This document shows, one piece after another, positions 9,916 through 21,221 of a stretch of DNA of 64,000 nt. Each line of letters begins with the position of its first letter. Position 1 is the stretch's first letter. The position numbers and the translations under genes were made by a program. The stretch spans positions 101,708,501 to 101,772,500 of the forward strand of contig CM065815.1 in the NCBI GenBank assembly GCA_033398695.1, given 5' to 3'. The notes beneath the pieces were generated by a model, which had not been told where the DNA came from, ran no database searches, and saw only the letters and a program-made list of their open reading frames with translations. The DNA comes from Orobanche coerulescens. Lineage: Eukaryota; Streptophyta; Magnoliopsida; Lamiales; Orobanchaceae.

Positions 9916-10668
9916 ATGGATTTCTCCGAGCTCGATTTCTTGATGAAACTCTGTGGCGCACAAAACGGCTTACCGGAGCAACGTATGCAAGAAAGACGCA
10001 GAGACGATGCCAACGATATTGATTTCTTGGCCAAATTCCGCAGCATACCGGAATTTCACGGAGATAGTAATCCAGATGCGTGCATAGATTGGCTCCATGC
10101 TTGTGAGGAGCACTCGGACTTCAAGACTGCCCCGATCAACCGCCGCGTTTCGCTGGTGACAAAGCGCCTCCGCGGTAGCGCCGCCTTCTGGTGGCAAAAA
10201 TTGAAACAGTCCCGTTCACAACAACGTAAGCCTAAAATTACAGATTGGCAAAAATTCAGAAAATATTTCAAGCAAAGGTTCAAAGCCACATCTTACCACC
10301 AGTCGTTGTTTCCCCACCACCAATCCTTCGACGCCCCGCCGCCAACCTTTGATCAAAGATTTTTTTTTCATCGAAGAATTTCCAGCGAAGTTTTTTTTGA
10401 CGAAGACGATGTCCCTACCACTATTTTCCATGAAGTAGACGAGACAGAGTTTTCAACGGAGCAATTCAACGAAGAAGATGAGTTGAGCTGTGTCTCCCTA
10501 GTCGACGAACCTAGATCTTGCTACTTTGATCATGGGCTAGTTGGTTGTGTTGGCCAAATTGACCAAAACGGACCAAATTATTTTAGTAACGCGAAACAAG
10601 ATCACGGCCTTATGCTTTCTGAAACGGCTAATCTTGAAGATGAACTCTTTGTCACCGATTTACTTTGA
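9916..10668 (+). pseudogene. NA-B1 gag-like protein, amino part
   Basis: Starts MDFSELDFLMKLCGAQNGLPEQRMQ, very like the Gag start of CRM-K. It then continues with a different capsid core: IPEFHGDSNPDACIDWLHACEEH, TKRLRGSAAFWWQKLKQ, ITDWQKFRKYFKQRF, the pattern of the Retrotrans_gag family. Next is an acidic tail (FFDEDDVPTTIF, EEDELSCVSLVDEP, DHGLVGCVGQID). There is no CCHC knuckle and no protease. The frame stops at 10668 by a small indel; in B2 the corresponding region stays open further, so 10669-10951 is decayed coding sequence of the same protein. A structural role in a shared particle is inferred. Confidence 0.75.
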
Positions 10669-11520
10669 TATGACAGAATTTCTGCGGCATTTTTGATGAC
10701 AAAGAAGACGATGGTTGAGTCGAGTCGCCTCTATCGGAGCAAAGTGGGTCGTATGACTTTGTTGCGGTACGAAATGAGCTTAGTGGGTTAAATTTTGATG
10801 AGTCATTATTCAAGGAGACCGATAATATTAAAATGGAAAGTGGATCGGGTTATGATGGACCGCCAATATTTGATCTGTAATCGATGACAAAGAGGAGCCC
10901 ATAATTGATCTCGAGCTTCCCATTTTTGAAGGTGAGCATGAACACATACGGGTGCTTAAGGAGACCCCAGATAATGGCGTGGTTGTGCAAAGCGAACTAA
11001 TCGAACAAAGACCGCCTTGTTATATTCCACACAAGGTTGTTTCAATTATTGTCAAAGAACTAGAGGGTCCTAATCCATTTGTTCTTGTTGAACTAGTTTT
11101 TGACACCGACCAACGTGAAAGCAGCGTGGCTGCGTATAATCGGAAAATAGTAAGGGACGAATTCCTTATTGAAGGGAGTGAGGACGCGATTTGTGTTCAC
11201 TTAGCACAGGAGTTGGAAATTACTCCGTTGAACCATAAATCATCTTTTCGGGATTCCATTAAGGGGAATGGAAGACTCCTAGGTATGTCGTTTGTTTCCA
11301 TTTTGCATGTTGTCCTTTTGGATACGCAATCACAAGTTAAAGTCAACATTATGGACGAAAATTACATCTTCAAACCGGGAGGAGTGCAACCATATCCGGA
11401 GTATCAACCCTTCTTTCGGGCATTAGAATCAAGAATGAATCTTCTTGAAAAAGAAGGGAATGATGTGATTAAGACCGAGCATCCAATGAACTACATGTCA
11501 AGTCTTACACCACAAAAAAA

Positions 11521-11630
11521 AGAACTACATCCGTTGTTTGGTGCACCATCCTATATGGTTGTCGGGTATTGGCCAGCCTTTCTTGGCCACTCTTATTTTA
11601 TTTATGCAATTGACTTTTCCCAAAAAAAAA
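11521..11630 (+). mobile_element. LINE-e, strongly 5'-truncated LINE tail
   Basis: About 100 bp of LINE 3' end (GTTTGGTGCACCATCCTATA ... CAATTGACTTTTCCC) plus an A-tract, flanked by a target duplication AGTCTTACACCACAAAAA (from 11501 and from 11631). The same tail, longer, is in LINE-d (36113-36557). The uninterrupted sequence is seen in NA-B2 near 62605. Confidence 0.88.
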
Positions 11631-11702
11631 AGTCTTACACCACAAAAAGAAAAAAAAAAGAAAAAAAAAGTTCAAAATCTGGATTTGAGGTCAAATCCTT
11701 TG

Positions 11703-11716
11703 AAAGGGGGAGGGTA
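11703..11716 (+). other. Polypurine tract of NA-B1
   Basis: AAAGGGGGAGGG then TA, directly before the LTR start TGATACGAATCGG. In the original reading frame it encodes LKGGG, as in autonomous CRM elements. Confidence 0.85.
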
Positions 11717-13114
11717 TGATACGAATCGGTCAACATCATCATATACAAAAAGAAGATTATCCGACCAAGCTTGATTGAGTCGCAGGCATACATAAAATCC
11801 TCATGCAAAATACATGGACAAATTACCAATTCTCGCGCGCACGACGACTTCGTAGCAGTTTTAGTATTTTGCCCATAACTTTCTCGTCCGAAATCCGATT
11901 CAGGTGATTCAAGTGGCCATGGAAAGCTAAGAAAGAGAGCTACAAATCTTATGAGACCATAGGACCAAATTCGGACTCATCGGATCCCAGAAATGACAAA
12001 ACCGACAACATCATATTTGGTCCAAGATCATGAAGATTTTTGTCTCTTCTAGTTTCAAGACTTCATTTTCAAAGTCCACTACAATACTTGGGTCCCTCCA
12101 CACTTCAATAATTCGGCCAACCCAAGTGAATGGAAGCTTGATTTTTGTTGTCCTTGTCAAGTATCACATGTGATACGATATCTAATATTCCAATCGAAGA
12201 TTCTCCAATAAAAATCGACATCCACGACGATACAAATTCGCATGGTCATGCATCATTATACTTGGGAGAAAAGAACACGCGGATTGGAGTTACGTTGTTA
12301 ATCGGAACCGGAGTAACGTAAAACTCAACGACGGAATCGGTCCGAAAGCATGAAAATTCGGCCATATCATGCTTGAAAGGGACTCATGATTTGTCAAGAT
12401 GCATGAAGATATTTCTCTTTCCCCACCTCAATAAAAAAATCGGCCCAAGCATGAGAATTTGATGAAGACTTTCATCAAATATCTCCTTCATGTCACCATC
12501 ACCATAATACTTCTAAATGAAGATATTTCTCCTTCCCACCATAGTACAAAACGTAAGAAACATAAGATTGAAGGAAGACTTTCATCCTTCATGTCATTGT
12601 CCCTCATGTCATAATCACCATGATAATTCCAAAAAGACTTGATCTCATATCACCACAAAATCCTCATGAACCCTACATGATTCGGCCGATTTGAAAGGAG
12701 TTGCTAGGAAGTTTCATTTGCTTGTTTTTGTTGTATTTTCTATGGTTGGAAACTACTATATATAGTAGTGCTTGTTGTATTTGTAAGGCATCTCGAAAGT
12801 AATAAACCTTGTATTTTTTTGAAATATACGTTGAACGAGTTCAACAAACTTAAGTTATTATTTCGACGTGTCTCGAATTATAACTTGATCGATTCTCAAT
12901 AGGTCTTGAGGAGAGATTATCTTTATCGAGTTATAGGTCTAATTCGGTAAAACACATTCAAACCCATACACTATCCTACCTCACGGCCGAAAACCGTATA
13001 AATTTCGGCCACCACCTTGTACTTTTGGTTGATACTTTGATACTTTTCCAAACATAATAATATTCCGTTGTATTTCATACGCATTACGTACACTTACATA
13101 CGTAATTCGTATCA
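11717..13114 (+). repeat. 3' LTR of NA-B1 (composite)
   Basis: 1398 bp with the same prefix-plus-CRM-LTR structure (internal TGATACG at 12171) as the 5' copy and few differences, so insertion is fairly recent. Ends CGTATCA followed by AACTC. Confidence 0.92.
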
Positions 13115-14022
13115 AACTCTCAACACTCGATGTGTGTAACACTCATAAGATTTAACCGAAAGTAGGGAAATTCGGCTTGCGTAAACACGAATAAAATGAA
13201 GGTAAATTATCAAACTAGACCTATAGTTTGATAAGACAATCTCTCCTCAAGACCTATTGAGAATTGATTAAATTACAACTCGAAGACGCGTCGAATTATA
13301 ATCAAGGTGTGCTGAAAATCATTCAACAAGAATACATACAATGTATTTCGTTTTTCTTAAGCTTCCAAGTTATTTTAAGAGATTGAGGATGAGGCTTATA
13401 AATAGCCTTAACAACTACACACAAGATCAAACAAGATCACACAAGAAAACAAGTAAACATTAAACTAATCTATCAACTTTGACAAAGATTGAAAAACAAA
13501 GTCATGCTTGGTCTCTTCCTCTTAATTTCGGCCGTGGGGTACTTTCAAGGATGTAGATAACATCTTTCTCATGTGATATCTTCTTGCAAGACTTTGACAA
13601 GGATAGGAAATGAAAGCAACATCTTGGCATCTTCTTAATGAAAGCAACATCTTGGCATTTCTTCCTTGCATGTTCGGCCGATTTGTTCAAAGGTTGGAGT
13701 GAGCCAAATCTCTACCTTAATCTTATTATGGTGGACTTTGAAAAATGAAAGCAAAGTTGAAAGTAGTGGGGACAAAGATCCTTCATGGATCCTTCATCAA
13801 ATCGGCCGAAATCTCCCTCCCTATTATGGCCGATTTTGTATGCATGAACATGCATACGTATGCATGTTTTGATACGTCTAAGTTATCCCGGTTCCGATTA
13901 TTAAGATCGTTCCCATTTCCGCATTTGTTTTCTCACCGAAGTACGTAGGTGCATGTGCATGCAACGTGGTATCGTCACCTACGTCAATTCTTACTTTTTT
14001 TAGAGATGTCACAATCGCATCA
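13115..14022 (-). repeat. 5' LTR of CRM-L, main fragment
   Basis: Continuation of the LTR begun at 8115. On the minus strand it starts TGATGCGATTGTGAC at 14022 and carries the LTR-encoded tail (ASTYFGEKTNAEMG). It also contains TATAAATA (minus, near 13395-13405) and U5 hairpins in which the long stem reads TTATCAAACTA / TAGTTTGATAA around the invariant loop TAGGTC (13213-13240). A 22-bp motif around GAAAGCAACATCTTGGCAT is tandemly repeated near 13607-13660. Confidence 0.85.
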
Positions 14023-16300
14023 GCTAAATAGGAGTTTGGTTCCCACCTTCCTCCACAAGGTGTTCCAAAAATAGCTAAGAAATTTTGAGTCCCGATCCGA
14101 AACAATCGTCTTTGGGACCCCATGCAATCGTACGATCTCTCGAAAATATAAATCGACGATATTACTCGCGTCGTCTGTCTTGTGGCAAGCCACAAAGTGA
14201 GCCATCTTTGAAAATCGGTCTACAACTACCATAAGAGCATCTCTTCCTCGTTGAGTACGAGGTAAAGCAACAATGAAATCCATCGAGACATCTTCCCACG
14301 GCCTTTCCGGAATCGGCAAAGGCAAGTATACTCCCGGTGTGAACGAACTTTTTGCAATATGGCATGTTACACACTTATTAATTATGTCATGTACATCTCC
14401 TTGCATCTTCGGCCAATAAAAATGCTCTTTAAGTACCTCCAACGTCTTAGCCGAACCAAAATGGCCGGCCAAGCCTCCACCGTGAGCTTCCCGAACCAAC
14501 AATTCCCGAATCGCGTGTTTGGATAAACAAAGTCGATTTCCTTTAAAAAGGAAACCCTCTTGTAATGTAAACTCTCCAAATTGACCAGATTTGCAATGAA
14601 ATAAAATCTCGCCAAAATCCGTATCATCATCATGCATTCCTTCAATGTTTCGAACCCAAGCAAACGAATATCAAGAGTAGAGAGCAAGGCATACCGTCTA
14701 GACAATGCATCCGCCACAATGTTGCTATTGCCATCCTTGTGCTTCGATGAAAAGTGGAACGATTGCAAGAATTCTACCTATTTAGCATGTCTCGGACTCA
14801 ATTTTTGTTGACCGTTAATATATTTTAAAGACTCATGATCCGAATGTAGGATGAAATGTGTCGGTCGAAGGTAATAGCTCCAATGATCAAGAGCTCTCAC
14901 AATGGCATAGAACTCTTTGTCATAAGTACAATAGTTGAGTCGAGCCCCACCCAATTTCTCCGAGAAGTATGCAATTGGTCGTCTCCCTTGGACGAGGACC
15001 GCCCCAATACCCACTCCACTCGCGTCACATTCCACCTCGAATGGTTGTGAAAGTAGGGTAACGCCAAGATAGGTGCCTCACACATTTTTGCCTTCAATTT
15101 TTCAAATGCCCCTTGGGCAGCCCCGTTCCACACAAACGGTCCTTTTTTCAAGCATTCCGTTATCGGACTAGAAATGGTGCTAAAATCTCGTATGAACTTC
15201 CGATAAAATGAAGCAAATCCATGAAAGGATCGGACTTCTGTGATGGTTTTGGGAGTAGGCCAAGATTTAATCGCCTCGATCTTGGTTTGATCAACCGACA
15301 CTCCTTCTTTACAAACGATGTAGCCAAGAAAGGCTACACTCTCGACCAGAAACGAGCACTTCTCCTTCTTCCCATAAAGTTTTTGAACCCTAAGGATCTC
15401 GAAGACTTTCCTCAAGTGCCCGGTATGCTCTTGCACTGATCGACTATAAATCAAGATGTCGTCCAAGTATACGATGACAAACTTTCCCAAAAACGGCTTA
15501 AGTACCTCATTCATTAATCGCATGAAAATACTTGGTGCATTTGTAAGGCCAAAGGGCATGACGAGCCATTCATATAACCCATGTTTTGTTTTAAAAGCCG
15601 TCTTCCATTCGTCCCCTTCTCGCATGCGAATTTGATGATAGCCGCTTCTCAAATCAACTTTCGAAAAAATCACCGAACCATGCAACTCGTCCAACATATC
15701 ATCAAGTCTCGGAATTGGGAATCGATATTTGATGGTTATGTTGTTCACGGCTCTACTATCTATACACATCCGCCATGACCCATTTTCTTTAGAACAAGTA
15801 AAACCGGAACCGCACAAGGGCTCAAACTTTCTCGAACGTACCCGCGATTCATTAGCTCCTCGATTTGTTTTTATAACTCCTTTATCTCCTCGGGGTTACA
15901 TCGATAGGCAGCCTTGTTAGGGAGTGATGCACCCAGTAAAAGATCGACTTGGTGTTCAATCCCACGTAAGGGTGGCAAACCCGGCGGCAAGTCTTCCGGG
16001 AAGACATCCGCAAATTCTCGTAGCAAGGTATCGAATCTCCCTTGCCTTGTACAATCATGTCAACATATCGTGTTTCTTTAATCATCAACAAATACACATG
16101 CTCGCCATCGTCAATAGCGTGTTTCACCTCTTTCTCACTAGCAAACATAGTATGCTTCGGTTTTTCCATTTGGTTAGAACTCATCGAACGAATGGCTTGG
16201 GGTGTCATCGGTTTAAGCACAATCTTCTTGCCTTTATCCCGTAATTCATATTTGTTACTTCTCCCTCGATGTAAAACCTCTCTATCAAATAGCCATGGTT
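14023..16300 (-). pseudogene. pol: CRM-K pol: RT, RNase H, partial integrase
   Basis: On the minus strand it begins after the LINE-b target site with the protease-RT linker. It then runs through RT ([28 protein letters not shown] near 15450), RNase H (FFVECDASG-type segment near 15010-15035) and integrase (HHCC near 14400-14520, [14 protein letters not shown] near 14255-14290, [13 protein letters not shown] near 14070-14100). It is cut at 14023, before the catalytic glutamate. RT is open over about 300 codons (15817-14897), but indels and an in-frame TAG near 14775 break the rest. Confidence 0.88.
16283..16300. repeat. Target-site duplication of LINE-b, 3' side
   Basis: TATCAAATAGCCATGGTT, matching 22911-22928 with one mismatch (CC versus CT). 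It corresponds to the GRPWLFD-coding site of the CRM protease region, so LINE-b landed in CRM-K coding sequence. Confidence 0.92.
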
Positions 16301-16799
16301 TTTTTTTGACTCATCAAGGTCAATATTATTAAAAAAAAAACGAGAAACAGAAAAGAGTTACAAAGAGAGGGCCATCCTAGACAACAAAATAAAATCTCAA
16401 GCTAATCCCACAGGCGGGTAGTCAAGAGAAATAGAGAGAAAAACACAAATGCAAAAGCAATCTATGAAAATAGAATAAAAGGACCTAAACCCCCATACCA
16501 GATGTATGGGGTTGCAACCGCAGGCCTCGTTAAAACCCTATCGTAGAAAAACCCAATGGGAAAAACCTACGATAGGGAAAAAGAGTACCCGAGCGTTATG
16601 CTGCGAGAAAACTAATGTCGGCTAAAATACATAGGAGACATATCCCTTAACAGAAGATCTCGGAGAGGCTCTGGTGCTTCGCTAGACCACTCGTAAGAAA
16701 CCAATCTTTTAGAAAGCCCCGCCACCGCATTCCCTTCTCTATAGATATGAGAGACTCAAGTGCATGCCGTCAATAATACGCCAAATCCGCCTCAAATGA

Positions 16800-19700
16800 T
16801 CGGTAGATCCAGAACACGAACTACGATCCGAGAGAATGCTCACAACATAAGTAGAGTCGACTCACCACAAATAATCCCAACCATGATAAAAGCAATCTCA
16901 ATAGCATGAATAGCCGCGACCAACTCGGCTTGAAGGCAAAACAAAGAACCAATTGCTGCAGAGAGTGCCAAAACCCGCCCAGCATTTATCTGATAAACAA
17001 GGCCAATAGCACCCAAGCCTCGGGCACCTTTAGCCATCCCATCAAGTTAACTTTCATCCACCAATTGGGGGATACCATTTCACATAAATAGGGTAAAGCG
17101 GAGGTCTCGCGTGGCCACCACACCCAGAGCCCGAAGACGAACCGGATCGAAATAGAGTTATCCATGGTGCCCATGTCATAGTTATTACATTCTCCGAGAA
17201 GAGACCAAACTATAGAACGAAGAGACATGATAGAAAATTTAGCATCATTATATAAAACCTCACAAATAATATGCCAGATAGCCCAGACGGCACTAATAAT
17301 AGTGAATCTCCAGAGAGTAGAGATCTGTGACTAAATCGATATCCATAGCTCGAATGATGAAGTGCGAACCCACATTCAATTCTAAAGAGTTTAAGAAGCC
17401 CCGCTCAATATAGTCCCGTAATCACGGATAACAACACACTCGGTGAAAATATGGTCAATCGATTCACGGCAGAGAGACGTAAAAGGCAAACCGAAGGACC
17501 AATGAAACCCTTAAACGAAGAAGATCAAAAACAGCGACTGTTGTGAATAGCCTTCAGCACCGTGAGAGAACGACGAACGGGGATTAATCTGTGCCAAATC
17601 CATTTCCCCCAGCTCACCTTAGGAAAGTTGTGGCGAAGGTGCCAATAAGCGATTTGAGAGGTAACATTGCCATGCACCGATTTAGCCCAAACCCGCTCGT
17701 CTTTTCCTTCAAAGTTAGAGGGGGCATAGACGACATCTAAAGCAACATCACGACACCTTTCCATGAAATCGAGGGTAAGATGCCAGGTCCCGTCGTAGTA
17801 AAAATCGCTGATGGTGTCGGAGAAGGTACTTCTGAGATGCCGAGAATACCCAACCGATCACCAATGATATAACCTAGCCATTGTCCCACCAAAAATTAAT
17901 ATTCGACCATTACCAATAACCCAACCGGGAGTGTTAAGAAGACGGGAATATGATTACGAACCCCGAATATAGAGGAAGAAACAATCTTGCGAGTATCCAA
18001 ATTACTTCGAGAAACCTCGACGAAGGAATTTTCCACAAAAGGAATCCTCCCGCAGAATAACCTGTGCCAAACGGAACAAAAAGGATTCATTCATCGTACG
18101 AAGATGCCTCACCCCAAGCCCTCCCTCCTCTAAAGGGGAACAAACTCTACTCCGTGCCACAAGACATGCGTTCTTGTGACTAATGTCCCCGACCAAATAA
18201 AATTTCTAGCCGCGAATCTAATTTGTTTATCAATTTGATCGGCCAACTATATATCATCATAGAGTGAATGGAGGAGCTCATGATAACGAGTTAACTAAGC
18301 AAATACGACTGACCATCGAGAGAGAGGATCCTTTCCAAGCGTAAAATTTACTAATAATTTTGTCAACGGCGGGCAATATGGATGAGACGGGGTATGCCGC
18401 AGAATAACGGAACCCCGAGGTAATTGAAAGGAGTGATCCTCGCGCATGCCAAGGGTGCGCAGAATGACCCGCTTGGTGTGGATAGGAACATGAGAACCGA
18501 AATAAACCTTAGATTTATTAAGGTTCATAGCCACCCGAAATGGTGAGTAATCATCAAGAATCTTCGATATGGCATTGGCATTATCCGTAGAGGCACGACC
18601 AAACACGATAGCATCATCCGCATAAAAAGGTGAGAAGGATAGACAATCTTACGCCCGCAAAAATAGGCTTGAAGAGAGTAGTCCAACCGCATTGGAGAGC
18701 ATGAGACCGAGCATCTCCTCAAAGAATACAAAATAAAAGAGGGGACATGGGATCACCTTGCCGAACCCCTTGATCGCACGCAAAGTAACCCGTAGGAGCA
18801 CCATTTATAAGAATAGAAAGCTTCACGAGTGAAGAATGGTGGAAACCCAAGCAACAAACCGGTTGTGAAAACCAAAGCGTGAAGAACATCCAATAAGAAC
18901 TCCCGGAAAGAGTGTCAAAAGCTTTACGAATGTCAATTTTAATAGCCATGTTACTGCGAACGCGCGCGATTCAAACAATTAACGCATTCGAAGCAATAGA
19001 TATACAATCGTGGATACGCCGACCGGAATAAAGCCAAACCGATGGGGCTGATGATCTCATGAATAAAACTAGAAAGTCCGCCGTGAGGATTTTAGTAATA
19101 ATCTTGAAGATAAAGTTACTTAAGACAATAGGCCGGAATTGCTCAATAGAGATGGCCCCTTTGACTTTAGGAATGAGAGCAACTAAGCTAGAGTTAAGAC
19201 CGTCGGAAGATCACCCTCAATGAAAAATTGCCGAATAGCCGCCACAATATCGGTACCAATGACCTCCCAAGAGAACCGATAAAATAATCCAAGAAAGCCG
19301 TCGTGCCCAGGGGGCACTGTGGGGCTCCATATCAAAATCAGAAACGAATTTCCTCGGAATGGGGAATAGCAGTAAGGATGGAGTTATGCCGATGAGAAAC
19401 CTTAGGAAGAGAGAAACCAAGGGCCAATTAGTAGCAATCGGGTGGCCTTGAAAAGGTCTTGATAAAAATTCACAATGTGGTTCGAGATGGTAGACGGATC
19501 ACGACAAAGATCACCGTCAATAAGGAGAGAGGAAAGTCAAGACGATTATTCCTCATCTTAAGCTGTCCTATGGAAAAGGCGATTCCGATCACCATCCTTA
19601 AGCCAATTAGTCCTACTCCTTTGTTGGAAGAAAAGACTCTCTTTATTAAGGATGTCATTCAAGGCCGCAGATTGTTTCGACCTCCTGACAGAAGAGCTCG

Positions 19701-20640
19701 TCAGTATACCCATCCGCATCAATGAGAGACTGAATGTCACCAAGTTGATCCAAAAGTGACTTTTTAGTGAAAATATCACCAAAAGACGAAAAATTCCAAT
19801 GCTTGAGGGTACGACGCAGTCTTTTAAGCTTGTACAAAACCAAGTCCCAAGGAGACCGGTTCCCACAATTAAGATTCCAAGAGTTTGAATAACATCAATA
19901 AATGAATTATCGTAGTCCACATACGTTGAAAGCGGAAAGGTGCGGGAAAAGAAGTATTACCCAAAGTGGAGGTGAGCCGATCGGGTGGTGATCGGAGCAG
20001 GTCCTAGGGAAAACATGATATTTTGTGGAAACCCGGTGATCGATAAAATCGGGGTGGCCAAAAATCGATCAATGCGGGTCTCAACATGATAATCATCATG
20101 AACCCCGCCTCTCGAGTAAACCGATGACCAGAAAAGGGATGCCGACAAGCAAGGCCTCATCAATAAATTGATGAACTCCCGACAAGAAGTAGCATTGGGA
20201 ACATGAAGATCGCGACGCTCATGTGCCCCAATGACGGCATTAAAATCTCCGAAGACTAAAAGGTTAGGGTGAAGGAAGCTCGGATATCCTCCCAAAGATT
20301 CCTGCGACCAATATAGTTACGAGCACCATGAACAACAGACGCCCGAAAGTCCCATCCATTAAAAGAGATGTCCATGATGATAACTGATCGAGACATGGAT
20401 GACTTGGTAATTAGATATGTTGAGGGAGCCGAGCACCCAAATGTCGTGGTCTCTGCCTCCTCGCCGATTCTCGGCAAGAAGAGAAAGACCACCCGAACGC
20501 CAGAGAGAAAGATCGAACGAGCAAAAGAAGTGAAGGGTTCGATGATACAAAGAATATCCGCTTACAAACCGTGATATAGTGACGGTCCGGGTCCCTAGCA
20601 ACCCGCTTCCTTATCCCGATATTCCAGAAAGGATATTCAT
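16800..20640 (-). pseudogene. LINE-b ORF2 remnant: endonuclease, reverse transcriptase, zf-RVT, RNase H
   Basis: In order on the minus strand: an APE-like endonuclease with LLVFGDFNAVIGAHERRD near 20205-20265; RT with MAIKIDIRKAFDTLS near 18910-18949, GVRQGDPMSPLLFCIL near 18722-18770 and YADD at 18613-18624; a zf-RVT region (WGKWIWHRLIPVRRSLTVL near 17555-17615); and an RNase H-like domain (LGAIGLVYQ...QAELVAAIHAIEIAF near 16885-17015). These are the domains of target-primed reverse transcription by plant L1 elements. Frame changes and stops separate every block, so the protein is dead. Confidence 0.88.
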
Positions 20641-21221
20641 TTAGAAACGAAATTTATCCGTGCTTCAAAGCGGATTATTTTGCCGATCCTCTTCCTCGAA
20701 GAATTTCGCCAAGGTTTAGAAGCGGCCAAATTAAGATTTTTCACGCCGTGGAGTTGGCAGGAGTAATTGCATGATCTTTGGGAATTTAACATCCCTTTTA
20801 GCTTGTTTTAGTGGAGCTTGTGGTTTTTCCGAGGGAATGATAGGAGAAATAACAATAGATTTTCCGCTTAACAAAGAATGGTATGGCTTCGATCTTTGTC
20901 ATGGTCAGCAGACACAATAGGGGCCCAACCGTGTCGATCCGATTGCTCATGACGAGAGGATGAAGAAGGGTTATGCAAGATCGTGCCCTTGGAAGACACC
21001 GACGTGTTTTTATTATCAGCCGGAAGACGTTAGTGGTAAGGGATAACATGTTATTGTTGGCATGTTCGGCGGAGAACTCGAGGTGGGGACAATGGTATCA
21101 TTTTGCTCTATTGAAGGTCGGAAAACCGTTAAGGCGGTGATGGTGATCATTATTGGAATCGCCTTCTATTGGTTCAACATCAAGCACATTGAAGCGATTA
21201 TTGTTGTTTGAATTATTGACC

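Larger units (their letters stand above)
10952..11719 (+). pseudogene. NA-B1 distal conserved region, interrupted by a LINE tail
   Basis: Encodes a stretch of unknown function: EQRPPCYIPHKVVSIIVKEL, GPNPFVLVE, LAQELEITPLNHKS, ENYIFKPGGVQPYPEYQPFF. It is nearly identical in NA-B2 (62057-62692) and recognisable in NA-J. The frame is open but its last ~70 codons are foreign: a LINE 3' tail and its poly(A) insert codons from about 11521, and what follows is low-complexity lysine-rich sequence. The original end would be the LRSxPLKGGGYDT motif at the polypurine tract. I recognise no enzyme motif. Confidence 0.7.
8184..13114 (+). mobile_element. NA-B1, pol-less gag-like LTR retrotransposon
   Basis: A 4931-bp element bounded by the 5-bp duplication AACTC (8179-8183, 13115-13119). 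The LTRs are 8184-9574 and 11717-13114, and the internal region is 2142 bp. It has an iMet-type primer site, a gag-like acidic protein and a second conserved region, but no protease, RT, RNase H or integrase. Each LTR consists of a ~450-bp prefix plus a complete CRM-type LTR. A short LINE tail (11521-11630) interrupts the 3' end of the coding region. In architecture it resembles the non-autonomous partners (noaCRR type) known for CRM elements in grasses and the gag-only TR-GAG class. Mobilisation by a CRM donor such as F is inferred. Confidence 0.9.

Noticed and set aside
13607..13660. Direct repeats near 13607-13660 and in other LTRs as a CRISPR array.
   Set aside because: Only two diverged copies, no regular spacers, and the context is a plant LTR.
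16555..17060. LINE-a and LINE-b as arms of one large palindrome.
   Set aside because: They end in different target sites (RT/RNase H region versus protease region of CRM), so they are independent insertions of one family in opposite orientation.
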